From: Pycnococcus provasolii | Taxonomy: Eukaryota; Chlorophyta; Pseudoscourfieldiophyceae; Pseudoscourfieldiales; Pycnococcaceae | Direction of reading: 5' to 3' | Length of the DNA: 64,000 bases | NCBI GenBank assembly: GCA_938743325.2 | Contig: OW568883.1 | Coordinates: 610,424 to 674,423 of the forward strand | In this document: piece after piece, positions 28,717 through 38,686 of the stretch | Position numbering within the stretch: position 1 is the first letter of the stretch | How the letters are laid out: each line of letters starts with the position of its first letter | The notes under the pieces: model-generated | What the model was told of the DNA's origin: nothing | Database searches by the model: none | The model's input: only the letters and a program-made list of their open reading frames with translations | Made by a program: the position numbers and the translations under genes

Positions 28717-29667
28717 ATGGCCGACCAATACACACACACGGAGGGTGCGGGAGCTGGGGCATGCGACACCGCGAAGCCGTCGCCGATTAAGTCTTTGCAC
28801 CCCAAGGTGAAACCATGGAGCGTAGTCCTGCGCGTAACAGCCAAGGGTAACATGCGTGATGTCAAGAATGCTGTGTCGGTGACCGGAACTCTGAAAGTAT
28901 TCACATTTGATGCAATGGACGCACATGGAGATGAGATACGCGCAGTGTCTTTCGGCTCCGCGGCTGAAAAGTTCTGTGATATCGTTGATGTTGGAAAGAT
29001 ATTTAAAATATCTAACGCGGCGCTAAAGGAGAAGAAAAAAGCCTTCAACATGCTTGAGGGGTCGGAATATGAGATAATTTTGGACAACACGTCGGAGGTC
29101 GCTGAGGTCTACGACGACGACGACGGCATTCCTCGCATGAAACCTCTTAAGGTTACGCGAATCAGCCACATACATTGGAATATGCCGGCCGGGGGTATGG
29201 AAATCGGCACCATTCTGAGCGTCGCGGGCAAAGTGGAGTCTTGTGGAGCGTGTGAAACGATTGAGCTGAGGAATGGTGGAAGCTCGACCAAGCGCGTTGT
29301 GAAACTGCGGGATAAAGCGCCTTCCGGCGACGTGGACACTAACGTAATCTCGCTCACCCTGTGGGGAGCCATGGCCCTTAACGTGGGAGCTCGCATCGAA
29401 GAAATTCTGACCGCGGGTGAACCTCTCTACATTGCCGTCAAGGATTGCAAACTTGGCGAATTCATGGGCCGCTTTATCTCAACGATTTCTATGACGCAGC
29501 TTTTCATGAACCCGGATGACGCCGTGCTTCCGGAAATCGCCGAGCTGAAGGAGCGGACGGAAGAGAAGGTCTCGGTCGAAACGCCGCCCGAGTCACCGAG
29601 GAAGGGCGAATCTGAGACGCCGAAGAAGACCACCACTCATGCAGCGAAGCGCGCGAAACGCGCGTAG
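28717..29667 (+). CDS. RPA70-like single-stranded DNA-binding protein
   Basis: A 316-residue protein starting at the ATG giving MADQYTH; an in-frame upstream extension is leader-like. Two tandem OB folds correspond to the DNA-binding domains A and B of replication protein A large subunit. SPIKSLHPKVKPWSVVLRVTAKG opens the first (as IASLTPYQ..W.I..RV in RPA70), with GDEIRAVSFGSAAEKFCDIV and VGKIFKISNAALK; the second runs about 155-275. The N-terminal protein-interaction domain and C-terminal zinc domain of cellular RPA70 are missing, and a basic tail ends the protein. It lies 92 bp upstream of the Rep-helicase gene on the same strand, fitting the accessory RPA genes of plant Helitrons that coat displaced single strands. 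Confidence 0.8.
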   Translation: MADQYTHTEGAGAGACDTAKPSPIKSLHPKVKPWSVVLRVTAKGNMRDVKNAVSVTGTLKVFTFDAMDAHGDEIRAVSFGSAAEKFCDIVDVGKIFKISNAALKEKKKAFNMLEGSEYEIILDNTSEVAEVYDDDDGIPRMKPLKVTRISHIHWNMPAGGMEIGTILSVAGKVESCGACETIELRNGGSSTKRVVKLRDKAPSGDVDTNVISLTLWGAMALNVGARIEEILTAGEPLYIAVKDCKLGEFMGRFISTISMTQLFMNPDDAVLPEIAELKERTEEKVSVETPPESPRKGESETPKKTTTHAAKRAKRA

Positions 29668-29759
29668 GATCGCTTAAGAAAGTTGCTTGGGAGGGATGGG
29701 ATGAGGAAGGGAAACGAAATACTTAAAACAAACAATGAAAACAAACAACTAACTTAAAC

Positions 29760-32700
29760 ATGCATTCATTCGCACACCCTCACACACCTCACTCAGGTAA
29801 GCGCCTCACACGTCACGTTCGCCACGTCGCTGCGCCGCAACTCGTCGATAACGGCAGTGAATCACGAATGGAACACCGCGCACGCGACCGCAGAAGGGTC
29901 GACGTTCCCCCCGATGGAAACTGCTTGTTCTACGCAATCGCAGAAGAAGCAATCCGAGCATTGCCGGAATGGGGAAACTGGAATTATCTTAGCCTAAGTG
30001 CGCACCTTCGGGGTGCTGCGGCCAACATGATCGATGAAATCGAGGGCCTACGGGCATGGATGGATTTTGGGGAACACTTGCCACATTGGAACGAATTGAT
30101 AGGTCCGGGAGGTTGGCGACATCGCACAGTGGATGACTACATCGTGCACCTACGCCAGAATGGCACATGGCAAACAAATTTTGAAGTTAGCTTGCTGGCG
30201 AAAGTCTTGAGTCGACCAATCATTGTTAGAGTACAAGAGACGTACTCGAGTACTCCGACGTGGCTTAAGTTTTGGCCGATAGGTACGCCAGTGAATCGCC
30301 ATGAATCGCCCTCAACTGTGCTCCGACAGGCAAGCATGACCGGGAGATCCTTGATCACGTCCGATGAGATCATGATTTGCTATGAGCGCAGCATGCATTA
30401 CACGAGAATGGTGCCGCCTGGTGAGGAGCGCCGAACGCCGGTCTCGAGAACTCAGTGGAGCACACACGAGAAACGTCCTCGAGTTTCACCATCTCCGCCT
30501 CTGTCTCCGCCGCCACAACCGCATAAAAGGGTGCATAGGGTACGCAGGTCACCGCCTCCTCCGCCTCTGACTCCGCCGCCGCAATCGCATAAAAGGGTGC
30601 ATGTACGCACGTGTCCGTCGCCGCCGCGAACTGAGACAGATAAAGAGCTTAACAGAATTCAAGCGTTTTATGAAAGCATCGGAACCACTGCTACTATTCA
30701 TAGCTCAAAATTGCGAGGGAACGCCAATCCAACAAAGGAACTCATCGACGCAATCCGTAAGGACATGCATGAATGTGCATCGCCAGGCAATGATGCCAAA
30801 CTGCTCGTCGAGTTCAAGAAGCATTTAGAATGCGATCTGTATGTGTGCGCGACGTGCGGAATCAGAGATCCCACCACCCCGTTTACATGGAGGACGGTGG
30901 ACGACATTCCACCTGACCATTGGTGTCGCATCAACGAACAAGCGTACCACGCAAGGGCATCCAAAACCTTCACATTGGTGGAAGAGGATGGAACCCCTCA
31001 CCAATTTTCAGAAGTTCAAGGCTTGCATGTCACCGAAATCGACGGACAGCACTTCCACTTCACGCCGTGTGGCGTACAAGATCGTGAGAAAATTTGCATT
31101 TGCCATCGGTGTTATAGCAGTAGATACGGGTGGAGCCGGAAACCATCTGAGAACGATGCACGCACCGACGGTTTCTATTCAGCTCACGCACCGGCGAACA
31201 CATTCGCAAAGGGCGACGACTTCCTCAGGGCTGAAATGTTTGCACCTTGCGAAGTTTTGTGCAGCGAACTCGAAAACATGACGATTGCATCGCACCGTGC
31301 TTACAAGATGGTCATACAAATTAAGGCAACGAGCAACCGACAGCGTATCGTTGGCTCTACCGTGATTTTCCCACATGAGCTCGAAGAATCTGACAACGCA
31401 ACTAATTCATGGACCATTGCGTCTGGCGTAAGGAGCGCGCATGCAAATGCGCGCATCTTTACTGTGGGCCCGGATGGTAGACGCGGAGAGCTAGAAAAGA
31501 AGGCATTAGATATCGCAGACCTGCGTTTGCGGCCACATGTGCTGCACAACGTGCTTGTTCTGCGGTCCGTGTTCAACGATTCCAACACACCACTGCCTTG
31601 CATTCAAGACTTAAAGGAAGCTATCGACCGAATGCCGAGAACGAACATCACGATGCGGCACGTCGAGCATAACGGGGGCGATTCAGTAGGTGACATAGCT
31701 AATGTTCGTGCCCAAGCTGCAGCCGCCGGTACAGAGCAAGACGTCGACGTCCACGGACTTGTTGGCGTGCATGCTCAGCCAAGCACAAGTGTTGCAGCCG
31801 TCGTCGATGGAATCGCCGATACCATGGTTCCGGCCGACGACGACAACGCAGATGACACGAATTCTACGCGACCCGGTCGTGCTCGATTACGCCGGGCTTC
31901 GACACCCGAGTCAGATTATGATCCAGAACTTGTACGAAAAGTATGGCCATGCCTTTTAGCTACAGGGGCAATCGATGGCCGTCGCTTGCTCAGACAGTAC
32001 AACGGCGTTGTCGAGCGTGCGCCGTCCATAATCTTCTGCCTTGCGGACACTGCCTTGAGACATCACACAAACTTGGCAGTAAGCGCACGCGTCAAGAATG
32101 TGCCAACTGCATTCACCGAATTCGCCAATGCTTTGAACGATGAAGAATTCATGAAGAAGCTTAAGGACGCAAGGACTAGTCAATCTGCCGCGATGAGTGA
32201 CGGCGTTATTCGCCGAGCCGTTCGATTTCTTCACCTATGTGCTAAAGACGTGCCATGGTCGTCAAGCGAACGTGCTGCTGAATACACGAAAAGCCTTGCC
32301 ATGGATCGCACATTCGGAGCAGGAACAACTTTCCTCACCATTACGCCTGATGATGTTCACGCGCCGATGGCAATTCGACTTCATGCTAAGGGACCATCGA
32401 CGGCGGCAGAAGAACGAGATGTGCGAATAGCACTAGCTAACCGGACTAGCTGGAAGGGGGTGGACTGCTCCGAAACACAGTTACAAAATGCGGCCGCGCG
32501 AAATGCCGTCCCGGAAGTGCTGTATGGAGAGCACCTCATACGCTGCGTCATGGAACACCTCATCGGATGCAAAGGAGTGTACGCCACAATGCAAGGCGCA
32601 AGGGGATCAAATGCTAGCACACAGTCAATTCCAGGCGCCTTCGGTAAAGTGCTGGCGTACCACGGCGTCAAAGAGCTTAACGATCGCGAGGCTATCCATT

Positions 32701-35700
32701 ACCATATCACACTAATGGGCGGATTAACGCCACAACTCCTTGCCGACATTGCGCACATACCCGAATTGCGACGCGAAGCAGAAACGGTACTAGATAAGAT
32801 CTACTGTGCCGAGTTACCTGCGAATCATCACGTGATAGACATGGTGCGGAAGTGGTTACGCCAGCCAAAGGTTCGACCATCCGCCCTTGACACGCGCAGT
32901 GAAAATTCCGATTCGAATCCACCCCCAAATATTGAATGGCAAGAGCACTTCTGCGTCGTAGCTCGGGAGAAAAATCAGCACGCCCATTGCAAAGCATGCA
33001 CACCTGGGCGTCGCGGAAAAATTGGATGTCGCTTTGACATGAAGCGACCTCACCCGGTACAGTCTTCCCGGCTCGTTCAACTCGTAGAACCTGGATCGAT
33101 CCCAGTAGGCACTGCTATAATCGATTGGAGATGCCCAAACTGCTGGAATGATGCGAAGCCACGCGATGCAATCGGAATTGGCATGATACAATCCATCGAC
33201 AAGCCTCCACCTGAGCCATCACGCGATTCACGTTGCCTCGCGATAGAACTAAAACGAAGACTGCTTCCCCTTAGCATCGATTCGAGTGCTCTTCACGACT
33301 TGAATTCTTCGCAACTTGACGCGCTCAGAGATGAAGACTACATCGCGATTTTACACAGCATCATCGACGATGCATGTCCCACAGCGTTGCGAACGGCATT
33401 GAATAATTGGATCGAAAATAATGGTGGCAAGGCATGCCAAACATTGCTTACGCGTATCCGTGCTGAACTACCATGCAGAAATTCACTTGTGGCAGAGACG
33501 TCTCCGATTATCGCGGCTGCTACTCACGTTCATGTGAATGCGCAACCTCTCGGAGCAGGCAGGGCAGCGTACTCGGTAGCTGGATACCAGAGCTCGTACA
33601 AAGCGAAGGAAACATTAGACTTCAGCGAAACACTGGCACTCATGGGCGATGCAATCACGCAAGCCAAAGAATACGGATCGACGGCTGATAACAACGGCAC
33701 AATCGAACGTTTAGCAATCCATACGTTCCAGCGTGCCATAAACAAAGCAAGATTCGAACTTAATCTGACTCAAGCAATTAGCGTTATCCTCAATTTTCGA
33801 TCCGATGTGTGCTCGCAACACTTTGCGTACCTGTGGCCATGGGACGCAGTCAAATTGACGGCGAAGAATCCACCGCCCGAAGATGACACATCCTCCTCAG
33901 AAGAACATGATAATGGGTCAGACTCCGATGATGAACCTTCCAAACGAGACGGAAACGTTAAGGTGTTCAAGGACAAGGATGGCAACCCGATACCGGTGCG
34001 TGCAATTGACCTGTATCGTGACCGTGACGCACGCTTAATTCATGTGTCTTTCTACGAGTTCACCGCGTGTTACGACGTTCGCAAGGCTACCGCCGACGAG
34101 TTAAAGCAGTTGGCGCAAAACGCAAAAACGCTTCGGCAAGGAAAAACGCAAGAGAGCGCAGGTCATCCGAGATACACTCGGTACGCTTTCACAAGAGGGC
34201 TCTTGGCGATCAGCCACGTCATCGTGGAGAGGAAAAGGCCATCAACGGTGATTCTTTGCGGTGCCCAACCGCCATCGTGGCCGAGTAGGAAATCACGCAA
34301 AACCAGGAGAGATGCATTTGCAGCATACTACGGAGCACTCATCATTCCATGGGTAGATACACCTAGTATCACAACATGGGCAGCTTGGGAATCTTGGTGG
34401 TCGAATAATCAGGAGAACCTTCCAGATCAAACTTCAATTCAACAACATATACAACACGGGCGACGTGAGCTTGCAGTTCGGATTGCATCTAAGTATAGCA
34501 TGTCCAACAGAATAAATACCATGCACCGCGCGATGCGTGCACGATGCCGCACTATCTGGGCAGAAAATCCGGAAGAAGTCACGTGGCTTAACACCGACAA
34601 CAATGAACAGGGCCCTGGAGCGCTCCGCTCCCTCGACGAGGCCCGGGCGCAGGCTGACATCGGCGGAAGTGCTCTAATAAAAAGGTTAAACGCCGTCGGC
34701 AAGTACAACAACATAATATCACGTGTCAAGAGTGCAATGGCTCTTGCTTCGCATAATAGTACCACCCATAATAATGCATCGGATGCACTAAGAGAACAAT
34801 GGAACCAAGCAGCATCGCCGCACCGACGTACGCTCCAACACCTCGAATGGAACCAAGTCTCCGAAGCAGTGGCAGCAGTTTGCAGTAATCTTGAGGAGAA
34901 TGACATGCCAGTTGAAAGCAATCTCGCACGTGAACAAGACCTCAGTCCACAGCCCATGCAATCTATACCAACAATGTTCACCGAAGAGGGCGATCCACAA
35001 GCTGAGATTATCCTCAACCAAGGCCAGCGCCGCCTGGGTAGGCTTGTTTGGGAAGCGTGTATTCGGCAACCTCGTAATGACGACGATCCGAGGATTGTGC
35101 TTGCTCATGGACCCGGTGGAACGGGAAAATCAGTTGTCATAAGAGCCTTGATGAAATCATTCGAGCAAAGCAACTGTGGACGCGTAGTCGCCACAGCGTA
35201 CACAGGGATAGCGGCAGCACCATTCTCAGCACCGACATTGCTGTCTCTCCTAGGATTATCCATTCGTGGTAAAGCTAGCAATGTCCCAATCGCTGTCGAC
35301 GACACAAAAAAGCTCGAAAAAAGGAACAACTTCGCTCGGCTCACTGGAACAAAATTACAAGATGTCGCAGTGCTTGTTATCGACGAGGTGTCCTTCATCG
35401 ACGAAAGACTCATTGGTCATGTCGACCTCATCCTTCGACTACTTCTCGACACCACAGAACCATTCGGCGGATTGGTCGTTCTCATGGCAGGGGATATTCG
35501 ACAAAAACCACCTCCTGCAGCGAAATCCGGATCGCCGAAGGAAGGTCGGGGCTGGTGGGCATCGATGCTGCGGAAAGAATCACCGCCATCCGTTGTGGAT
35601 GCTCACGGCATTCGCGCTCTGCGTTGTATGAGAAAGGTTGAGCTCACCGAACTAATGCGTGCAGCTGGAGATGAAGCGTTCGCCCGTGCTCAGCTCGACA

Positions 35701-36656
35701 TGCGACGCGATGTGACTGCACCGATTCCACGAGACTTTATTGAAAGATTAGCGCCGCTCAAGCCAGATGACATACTACAAGATGCAACGTGGCGCTTTGC
35801 ACCTTGCGCAGTTACTGGACACATCGAGCGCGACACGATCAACTTTGAACAAGTGAGGGCATTCGCGCAAACGTTCGCACTTCCACTCGTTAAGTGGCGC
35901 GTTACGGTTAAGCGAGGTTCCTTCGACCCAGCCGTTGAGGAAATGTTGTTCGCAAACGAACCTGCGCTATGGCAATATTACGCCGAGGGAGCGCCAATTA
36001 TGTTAACTCGAAACATAAACCCGAGACTTGGCATAGCAAATGGAAGTCCAGCGCTTCTTGACAGTATGGTCTTTGAAGACGGCATTCCTATCGAGTTGCG
36101 AGACGCAATGCGTTGCTCAGAATTCAGCGAGGTGACCCTTTCACGTCCGCCAGACGCCTTGCTCATACGCGTGACCGGAGCAAAGTGGCATGGGAGCGAT
36201 CTTCCTGACTTAACCTTACGTACCGAATGCACGCTCGACGAAGACCGCGGAGTTGTGGCTATCGCATCGGCACCGAGCGTGGACGATGCAGATCTCTACT
36301 CCGAAACTGCAGCTCGCGTCACCGCAACAAATAGAATTTCTGTAGGAGGATTCCCATTCGCGCTAGCATTTGCACTCACTGACTATAAAGTGCAGGGTAT
36401 GACGTTATCCAAGTTGGTGCTTGTTATTGGCAAAAAACCGCTTCCCCCTCATCTCGACATGCACGGCTTCTATGTGCTTATTTCAAGAGTACGGAAAGAA
36501 ACTTCATTGCGAACGCTTTGGCAACTCACTCAGGATGATAAAAACACCCTCTACAAACTTGCTTGGCATCCGCACATGAAGATATGGACAGATAGCTGGG
36601 ACAAACACGGTCAATGGATAGGACCATCATCACCTGAAAACACCATTAACACGTAA
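29760..36656 (+). CDS. OTU-Rep-PIF1 helicase, Helitron replicase
   Basis: One uninterrupted 2,298-residue frame. Residues ~45-215 are an OTU cysteine protease: D52-G-N-C55 (nucleophile) and the closing YERSMH213Y. A Pro-rich linker with two PPPQ-x-HKRVH repeats follows. A Cys/His-rich segment (~360-470) resembles the N-terminal region of other Helitron proteins. The HUH nuclease motif is H980-Y-H982 in the context AIHYHITLMGGLTP; a zinc-like HAHCKACTPG segment comes next. The likely nicking tyrosines are Y1276 and Y1280 in GYQSSYKAK. The C-terminal SF1B PIF1 helicase has Walker A GPGGTGKS (1784-1791), Walker B VIDEVSFID, motif III LMAGDIRQKPP and late motif YKVQGMTLS. All key motifs are intact, so an active transposase is plausible. 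Confidence 0.88.
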   Translation: MHSFAHPHTPHSGKRLTRHVRHVAAPQLVDNGSESRMEHRARDRRRVDVPPDGNCLFYAIAEEAIRALPEWGNWNYLSLSAHLRGAAANMIDEIEGLRAWMDFGEHLPHWNELIGPGGWRHRTVDDYIVHLRQNGTWQTNFEVSLLAKVLSRPIIVRVQETYSSTPTWLKFWPIGTPVNRHESPSTVLRQASMTGRSLITSDEIMICYERSMHYTRMVPPGEERRTPVSRTQWSTHEKRPRVSPSPPLSPPPQPHKRVHRVRRSPPPPPLTPPPQSHKRVHVRTCPSPPRTETDKELNRIQAFYESIGTTATIHSSKLRGNANPTKELIDAIRKDMHECASPGNDAKLLVEFKKHLECDLYVCATCGIRDPTTPFTWRTVDDIPPDHWCRINEQAYHARASKTFTLVEEDGTPHQFSEVQGLHVTEIDGQHFHFTPCGVQDREKICICHRCYSSRYGWSRKPSENDARTDGFYSAHAPANTFAKGDDFLRAEMFAPCEVLCSELENMTIASHRAYKMVIQIKATSNRQRIVGSTVIFPHELEESDNATNSWTIASGVRSAHANARIFTVGPDGRRGELEKKALDIADLRLRPHVLHNVLVLRSVFNDSNTPLPCIQDLKEAIDRMPRTNITMRHVEHNGGDSVGDIANVRAQAAAAGTEQDVDVHGLVGVHAQPSTSVAAVVDGIADTMVPADDDNADDTNSTRPGRARLRRASTPESDYDPELVRKVWPCLLATGAIDGRRLLRQYNGVVERAPSIIFCLADTALRHHTNLAVSARVKNVPTAFTEFANALNDEEFMKKLKDARTSQSAAMSDGVIRRAVRFLHLCAKDVPWSSSERAAEYTKSLAMDRTFGAGTTFLTITPDDVHAPMAIRLHAKGPSTAAEERDVRIALANRTSWKGVDCSETQLQNAAARNAVPEVLYGEHLIRCVMEHLIGCKGVYATMQGARGSNASTQSIPGAFGKVLAYHGVKELNDREAIHYHITLMGGLTPQLLADIAHIPELRREAETVLDKIYCAELPANHHVIDMVRKWLRQPKVRPSALDTRSENSDSNPPPNIEWQEHFCVVAREKNQHAHCKACTPGRRGKIGCRFDMKRPHPVQSSRLVQLVEPGSIPVGTAIIDWRCPNCWNDAKPRDAIGIGMIQSIDKPPPEPSRDSRCLAIELKRRLLPLSIDSSALHDLNSSQLDALRDEDYIAILHSIIDDACPTALRTALNNWIENNGGKACQTLLTRIRAELPCRNSLVAETSPIIAAATHVHVNAQPLGAGRAAYSVAGYQSSYKAKETLDFSETLALMGDAITQAKEYGSTADNNGTIERLAIHTFQRAINKARFELNLTQAISVILNFRSDVCSQHFAYLWPWDAVKLTAKNPPPEDDTSSSEEHDNGSDSDDEPSKRDGNVKVFKDKDGNPIPVRAIDLYRDRDARLIHVSFYEFTACYDVRKATADELKQLAQNAKTLRQGKTQESAGHPRYTRYAFTRGLLAISHVIVERKRPSTVILCGAQPPSWPSRKSRKTRRDAFAAYYGALIIPWVDTPSITTWAAWESWWSNNQENLPDQTSIQQHIQHGRRELAVRIASKYSMSNRINTMHRAMRARCRTIWAENPEEVTWLNTDNNEQGPGALRSLDEARAQADIGGSALIKRLNAVGKYNNIISRVKSAMALASHNSTTHNNASDALREQWNQAASPHRRTLQHLEWNQVSEAVAAVCSNLEENDMPVESNLAREQDLSPQPMQSIPTMFTEEGDPQAEIILNQGQRRLGRLVWEACIRQPRNDDDPRIVLAHGPGGTGKSVVIRALMKSFEQSNCGRVVATAYTGIAAAPFSAPTLLSLLGLSIRGKASNVPIAVDDTKKLEKRNNFARLTGTKLQDVAVLVIDEVSFIDERLIGHVDLILRLLLDTTEPFGGLVVLMAGDIRQKPPPAAKSGSPKEGRGWWASMLRKESPPSVVDAHGIRALRCMRKVELTELMRAAGDEAFARAQLDMRRDVTAPIPRDFIERLAPLKPDDILQDATWRFAPCAVTGHIERDTINFEQVRAFAQTFALPLVKWRVTVKRGSFDPAVEEMLFANEPALWQYYAEGAPIMLTRNINPRLGIANGSPALLDSMVFEDGIPIELRDAMRCSEFSEVTLSRPPDALLIRVTGAKWHGSDLPDLTLRTECTLDEDRGVVAIASAPSVDDADLYSETAARVTATNRISVGGFPFALAFALTDYKVQGMTLSKLVLVIGKKPLPPHLDMHGFYVLISRVRKETSLRTLWQLTQDDKNTLYKLAWHPHMKIWTDSWDKHGQWIGPSSPENTINT

Positions 36657-37081
36657 GTAACTAACCATAACCATAACCCTAAATTGTATAGTCCGGGTGT
36701 CCCGCACGCTGTGGATAAGATGCCCCGTTCGTGACCAACTGAGCATACCCGTAGATGCGTCTAGGTCATACATGACTGAAAAATTCACTTCTTCATTGAT
36801 TTCGTCGCGATCGATTACCCGGACCCCCCTTAGCATAACATTTCCAGGGATAGGGTTTTCGAATAGAGATAGGGTTAACTTTCATGCGAGTCGCGTGAAC
36901 GTTGTCCGCATCCAGCGCTTCGCCAGCATTGACAAAAGTTGCGCACAGGTGTCTCCTCGCGCCTACTACCACCCACGACGAACGCATGCACGCTGCGGCA
37001 AAGCCTTTGCACAATTGCCAGCCTGCAGGGTTAGGGTTAGGGTTAGGAGGGGAAGTGAAGAGGAACTATTAGTGACTATTA
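36657..37081. other. 3' flank of Rep gene with inverted and telomere-like motifs
   Basis: GTCCGGGT at 36,691-36,698 pairs exactly with ACCCGGAC at 36,817-36,824. CATAACCATAACCCTAAA occurs at about 36,666-36,684, and GGGTTAGGGTTAGGGTTAGG at 37,028-37,047 is a clean interstitial telomere run immediately left of the right 135-bp repeat. No gene is seen. Confidence 0.6.
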
Positions 37082-37216
37082 GTAATTATTTCTTCGTACG
37101 CGTGTACTATGTTTGCTTAAGGACGTCATGGACGTTGCATACGTGAAAACTCGCCCCGTAAGTGCCGTACGAATAACGTGTCATCTCCATGTTTTCCTGT
37201 AGTAATTACACGAAAT
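37082..37216 (+). repeat. 135-bp flanking direct repeat, right copy
   Basis: Partner of 27,530-27,664, three mismatches. It lies directly after interstitial telomere repeats; the sequence after it (CTAACCCTA at about 37,245, then GGGTTAGGGTTAG at 37,270-37,282) is again telomere-like, in both orientations. Confidence 0.85.
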
Positions 37217-37486
37217 GAAAGAAAATCCTCGTTTCGTAACCTATCTAACCCTAAAACTAGGGTTCATCTGGGTTAGGGTTAGCCTTGACACTCGCGGAGT
37301 CACTAGAACCTCCGCAATTTTGCAACCATGTTGTATAGTGGAAAAAAAACGGGTTAACCCTAACCATAGCACTAATCTAACCCTAAATGTAAATGTAAAT
37401 AATTGGGGTTTCAGCTCTAGGCCCCCTGGCCACCTTATTCTGAAACCCCTTGGGGTGGAAGCTCTTGCGGCCAGCTCGGATTCGAA

Positions 37487-37596
37487 CGAACACGCGTGAG
37501 AACACGCGTGTTCGAAAAAGTTTACCATCCACTGTGGATATCTTGCATGGACAGGTGGCATTCATACCATGCCACCTGTCCATGCAACATATCCAC
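37487..37596. repeat. Two adjacent hairpins, 12-bp and 28-bp arms
   Basis: First hairpin: CGAACACGCGTG at 37,487-37,498 and its exact complement at 37,503-37,514, 4-nt loop. Second: arms 37,534-37,561 and 37,569-37,596, 27 of 28 paired, loop TCATACC. The second could form a very stable cruciform or a small-RNA precursor-like stem. It lies about 320 bp beyond the right 135-bp repeat. Confidence 0.9.
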
Positions 37597-38012
37597 ACTT
37601 CGTTCCTTTGATACTCTATGTGTGAGAGCAGGGGACTAACGTAGGGAGATTAGAGGATGAAGAGTATGATTGTAACAAAAACTTAAACGTTGATACCCAC
37701 AGAAGCCCACAGAGCCCCTTAGCCAGGCGCACAGCACAGCACGGAGAAGCGAAGCATGCCCAGGTGACATGGAATAACGGGGGAAAACAAGAACGACGGT
37801 ACTTCCTAGCCTTCGACAATGTGCCCGGTGGCTCAAGCATGGTCAAGAGACACACTCACACACCCATTTTTTTGGGCACACGCACGGCCGTGCGTCGTTA
37901 AGTTAAATTTTATGAGTGTGACGTGACGGCGCGGACCGAGTTAAGAGTTGTCAAGAATACCTATAAGAACGATTCGTCTTTACTTTAGTTGAGGGAAATC
38001 TGGAGCAGCAGC
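37597..38012. other. Intergenic with a 16-bp palindrome
   Basis: ACGCACGGCCGTGCGT at 37,880-37,895 is a perfect palindrome. The remainder shows no gene, repeat partner or RNA that I can recognise. Confidence 0.5.
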
Positions 38013-38315
38013 ATGCTCGCCCCGCAAAGTGCGTCGCGTCGGAACGCGAGCGCGGCTAAGCTCAAAAAAAGAGCTGAGTACGACGGCGTCAGCTGGGACG
38101 CGCGCGACGTCGCTCGCGCATGCCGCTTCCATTGGCGGAGATTGGCGGCGCGCCGTCTGGCGTGGACATGGAGGAGGAGCGAGGGCGCGGCAGACGGTTT
38201 CCCGCCCTCGGTGGACGCCGCGCTGAGAGGCATCACTCGCGACGAATGGGCAGCCGACGTTTGCGACGTTGGCGACGAACAACATACCAGCAAAAAACGA
38301 CGACTTGGTGGGTGA
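38013..38315 (+). CDS. Small basic hypothetical protein
   Basis: A 100-residue frame from an ATG (MLAPQSASRR) that is Arg/Ala/Trp-rich, with a tail SKKRRLGG. GC-rich codons resemble host genes. No domain is recognised; antisense frames are also open over part of it. It could be a real small nuclear protein or a fragment of something larger. Confidence 0.25.
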   Translation: MLAPQSASRRNASAAKLKKRAEYDGVSWDARDVARACRFHWRRLAARRLAWTWRRSEGAADGFPPSVDAALRGITRDEWAADVCDVGDEQHTSKKRRLGG

Positions 38316-38686
38316 AATGGTGCGTTTTTGCTTTGTTTTCTTCTATGATTTTGCTTTTGTTTTGCCTATTTTCCTTTTTGCCTTCTTTCTAACATGACAA
38401 TAATGATAAGGGGGAGACTATTGGCGTTTTTAGGAGCTTGCGCAAGGCTTGCGCAGGAGGAGGAAAAAATTGAAAATCCAAAGCCCCGAAAAAGCATTTC
38501 ATCCCCACCAGTCCGTCCACGGTCCAAGAAGTTTCGGAGGAATACACCTCATCTCTATCGGGTCGTCGAGTCGACATATATATTATTTTGCCTCATTCCC
38601 AACTCCCAACCCGACTGCATCTAACTCTCGAGAAAACGTCGTAGTAGTCGTTGCCATGGCGACTGCGATTGCGGCTGCGGCTGCGA
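38316..38686. other. Intergenic, no gene seen
   Basis: AT-richer sequence between the small hypothetical frame and copy B of the 253-bp repeat. No recognisable content. Confidence 0.4.

Larger units (their letters stand above)
27530..37216 (+). mobile_element. Helitron-like rolling-circle transposon (putative, apparently intact genes)
   Basis: A ~9.7-kb module bounded by the 135-bp direct repeats. Inside are five perfect 117-bp tandem repeats, an RPA70-like gene and a giant OTU-Rep-PIF1 gene on the same strand. A Rep (HUH) domain fused to a PIF1 helicase defines Helitrons, and accessory RPA1-like or OTU domains are known from plant and animal Helitrons respectively. True termini are not proven: I find no convincing 5'-TC/CTRR-3' pair, and the long hairpin at 37,534-37,596 just outside the right repeat could belong to the 3' end. 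Coding sequence here is visibly more AT-rich than the flanking core genes, consistent with separate ancestry. Confidence 0.7.

Noticed and set aside
27530-37216. 135-bp direct repeats as retrotransposon LTRs
   Set aside because: Too short, no TG...CA ends or primer-binding site, and the internal genes are Rep-helicase and RPA, not gag-pol.
37478-37500. Possible minus-strand tRNA (GTTCGAATCC T-loop-like string)
   Set aside because: No matching acceptor stem, D arm or anticodon arm at the required distance; the string belongs to the 12-bp hairpin.
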